The position numbers were made by a program, and so were the translations under genes. The notes under the pieces are model-generated. The model was not told the origin of the DNA. It worked only from the letters and a program-made list of their open reading frames with translations, and did not search any database. A stretch of DNA of 64,000 bases, taken from contig JBFWVA010000008.1 of assembly GCA_050246995.1 (NCBI GenBank), positions 1-64,000 of the forward strand, given 5' to 3'. Shown in pieces: positions 63,756 through 64,000 of the stretch. Within the stretch, counting starts at the first letter, position 1, and each line of letters opens with the position of its first letter. Source of the DNA: SHVO01 sp050246995 (lineage in GTDB: Bacteria > Pseudomonadota > Alphaproteobacteria > Rhodospirillales > Rhodospirillaceae).

Positions 63756-64000
63756 GCACGCAGGGCAGCGAAGGCTTCGGCCTTTATGTCCACTGGCCGT
63801 TCTGCATCTCCAAATGCCCGTATTGCGACTTCAACAGCCACGTCGCGCAGAGCATCGATCAGGCTGCATGGAAGACCGCGCTTCTGACTGAGCTCGCGCA
63901 CTTCGCGGCCCGCACGCCCGACAAAATTCTCACCAGCATTTTCTTCGGCGGCGGCACACCCTCGCTGATGGACCCGGCGACCACCGGCGCGATCATTGAA
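63752..64000 (+). CDS. hemW: HemW-type radical SAM protein, N-terminal part only
   Basis: The first 83 codons, cut by the window edge. A TTG start at 63752 overlaps the rdgB stop (TTGA). LYVHWPFCISKCPYCDFNSH contains the radical SAM cysteines (C-x3-C-x2-C), and FFGGGTPSLM is the HemW/HemN SAM-binding motif. HemW is a heme chaperone related to oxygen-independent coproporphyrinogen oxidase HemN; the position after rdgB favours HemW. Confidence 0.88.
   Translation, partial: MSTQGSEGFGLYVHWPFCISKCPYCDFNSHVAQSIDQAAWKTALLTELAHFAARTPDKILTSIFFGGGTPSLMDPATTGAIIE

Overview
The window is a chromosomal segment of a GC-rich alphaproteobacterium. The evidence is the large 1617-residue NAD-glutamate dehydrogenase, the neighbourhood trpS-murJ-glnD-mutS opposite maeB, hrcA-grpE beside rph-rdgB-hemW, a TIGR02186-type membrane protein next to a TSUP transporter, and a CGPC-type YbbN co-chaperone. 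Genus and order cannot be fixed from sequence alone. Almost all of it is ordinary housekeeping DNA: I see no phage, plasmid, complete insertion sequence, CRISPR array or defence island. The left end cuts a tRNA-Thr gene and the right end cuts hemW.

Layout. 1-1.5 kb: tRNA-Thr (minus strand), an orphan terminator and a ubiquinone hydroxylase. 1.6-6.5 kb: an otsB-GH15-otsA-glk operon that could both make and recycle trehalose. 6.5-8.7 kb, minus strand: DUF971, Trm112-like, LON-substrate-binding and thioredoxin/TPR proteins. 8.9-14.9 kb: tRNA-Gly(GCC), an enoyl-CoA hydratase and NAD-GDH. 15-22 kb: an OGT-like glycosyltransferase and an MsbA-like exporter (minus), divergent from a sugar aminotransferase, a Gfo/Idh dehydrogenase and a UMF1 permease (plus). 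22-29 kb: purH, a WbpM/CapD dehydratase, a PglD-like acyltransferase, and gmd-fcl for GDP-fucose. 29-33 kb: TSUP, TIGR02186, UspA, NfuA, a RutE-like reductase and a lysine-rich fusion protein. 33-42 kb, minus strand: trpS, murJ, glnD, a small membrane protein, mutS. 42.5-49.6 kb: maeB, a PhoR-like kinase and two tandem AmpG-like transporters. 49.7-56 kb: typA, a PfkB-family (adenosine) kinase, a bactofilin, nth, dapB. 55-64 kb: the heat-shock genes dnaJ, dnaK, grpE and hrcA with alkB and a sorbosone-dehydrogenase-like protein among them, then rph, rdgB, hemW.

The cell-envelope genes form a theme. The MsbA-like exporter sits next to a dehydrogenase/aminotransferase pair resembling GnnA/GnnB, which in other bacteria make the diamino sugar of some lipid A types. 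The dehydratase, acyltransferase and GDP-fucose genes point to a surface polysaccharide. MurJ and the AmpG paralogues handle peptidoglycan precursors and fragments.

The most unusual signal is not a gene. The 3' tails of three unrelated genes (tRNA-Gly, the WbpM-like gene, uspA) are each repeated as a 37-55 base copy a short distance downstream, separated by small inserts that contain inverted repeats. A weaker case lies between the LON-domain and Trm112-like genes. Separately, two copies of a 37-base palindromic repeat sit directly at the stop codons of two other genes, and two related palindromes with an aaaaaccgg...ccacttttt core occur at 191-234 and 31257-31347. Together these suggest small, possibly mobile, palindromic elements that settle at gene ends.
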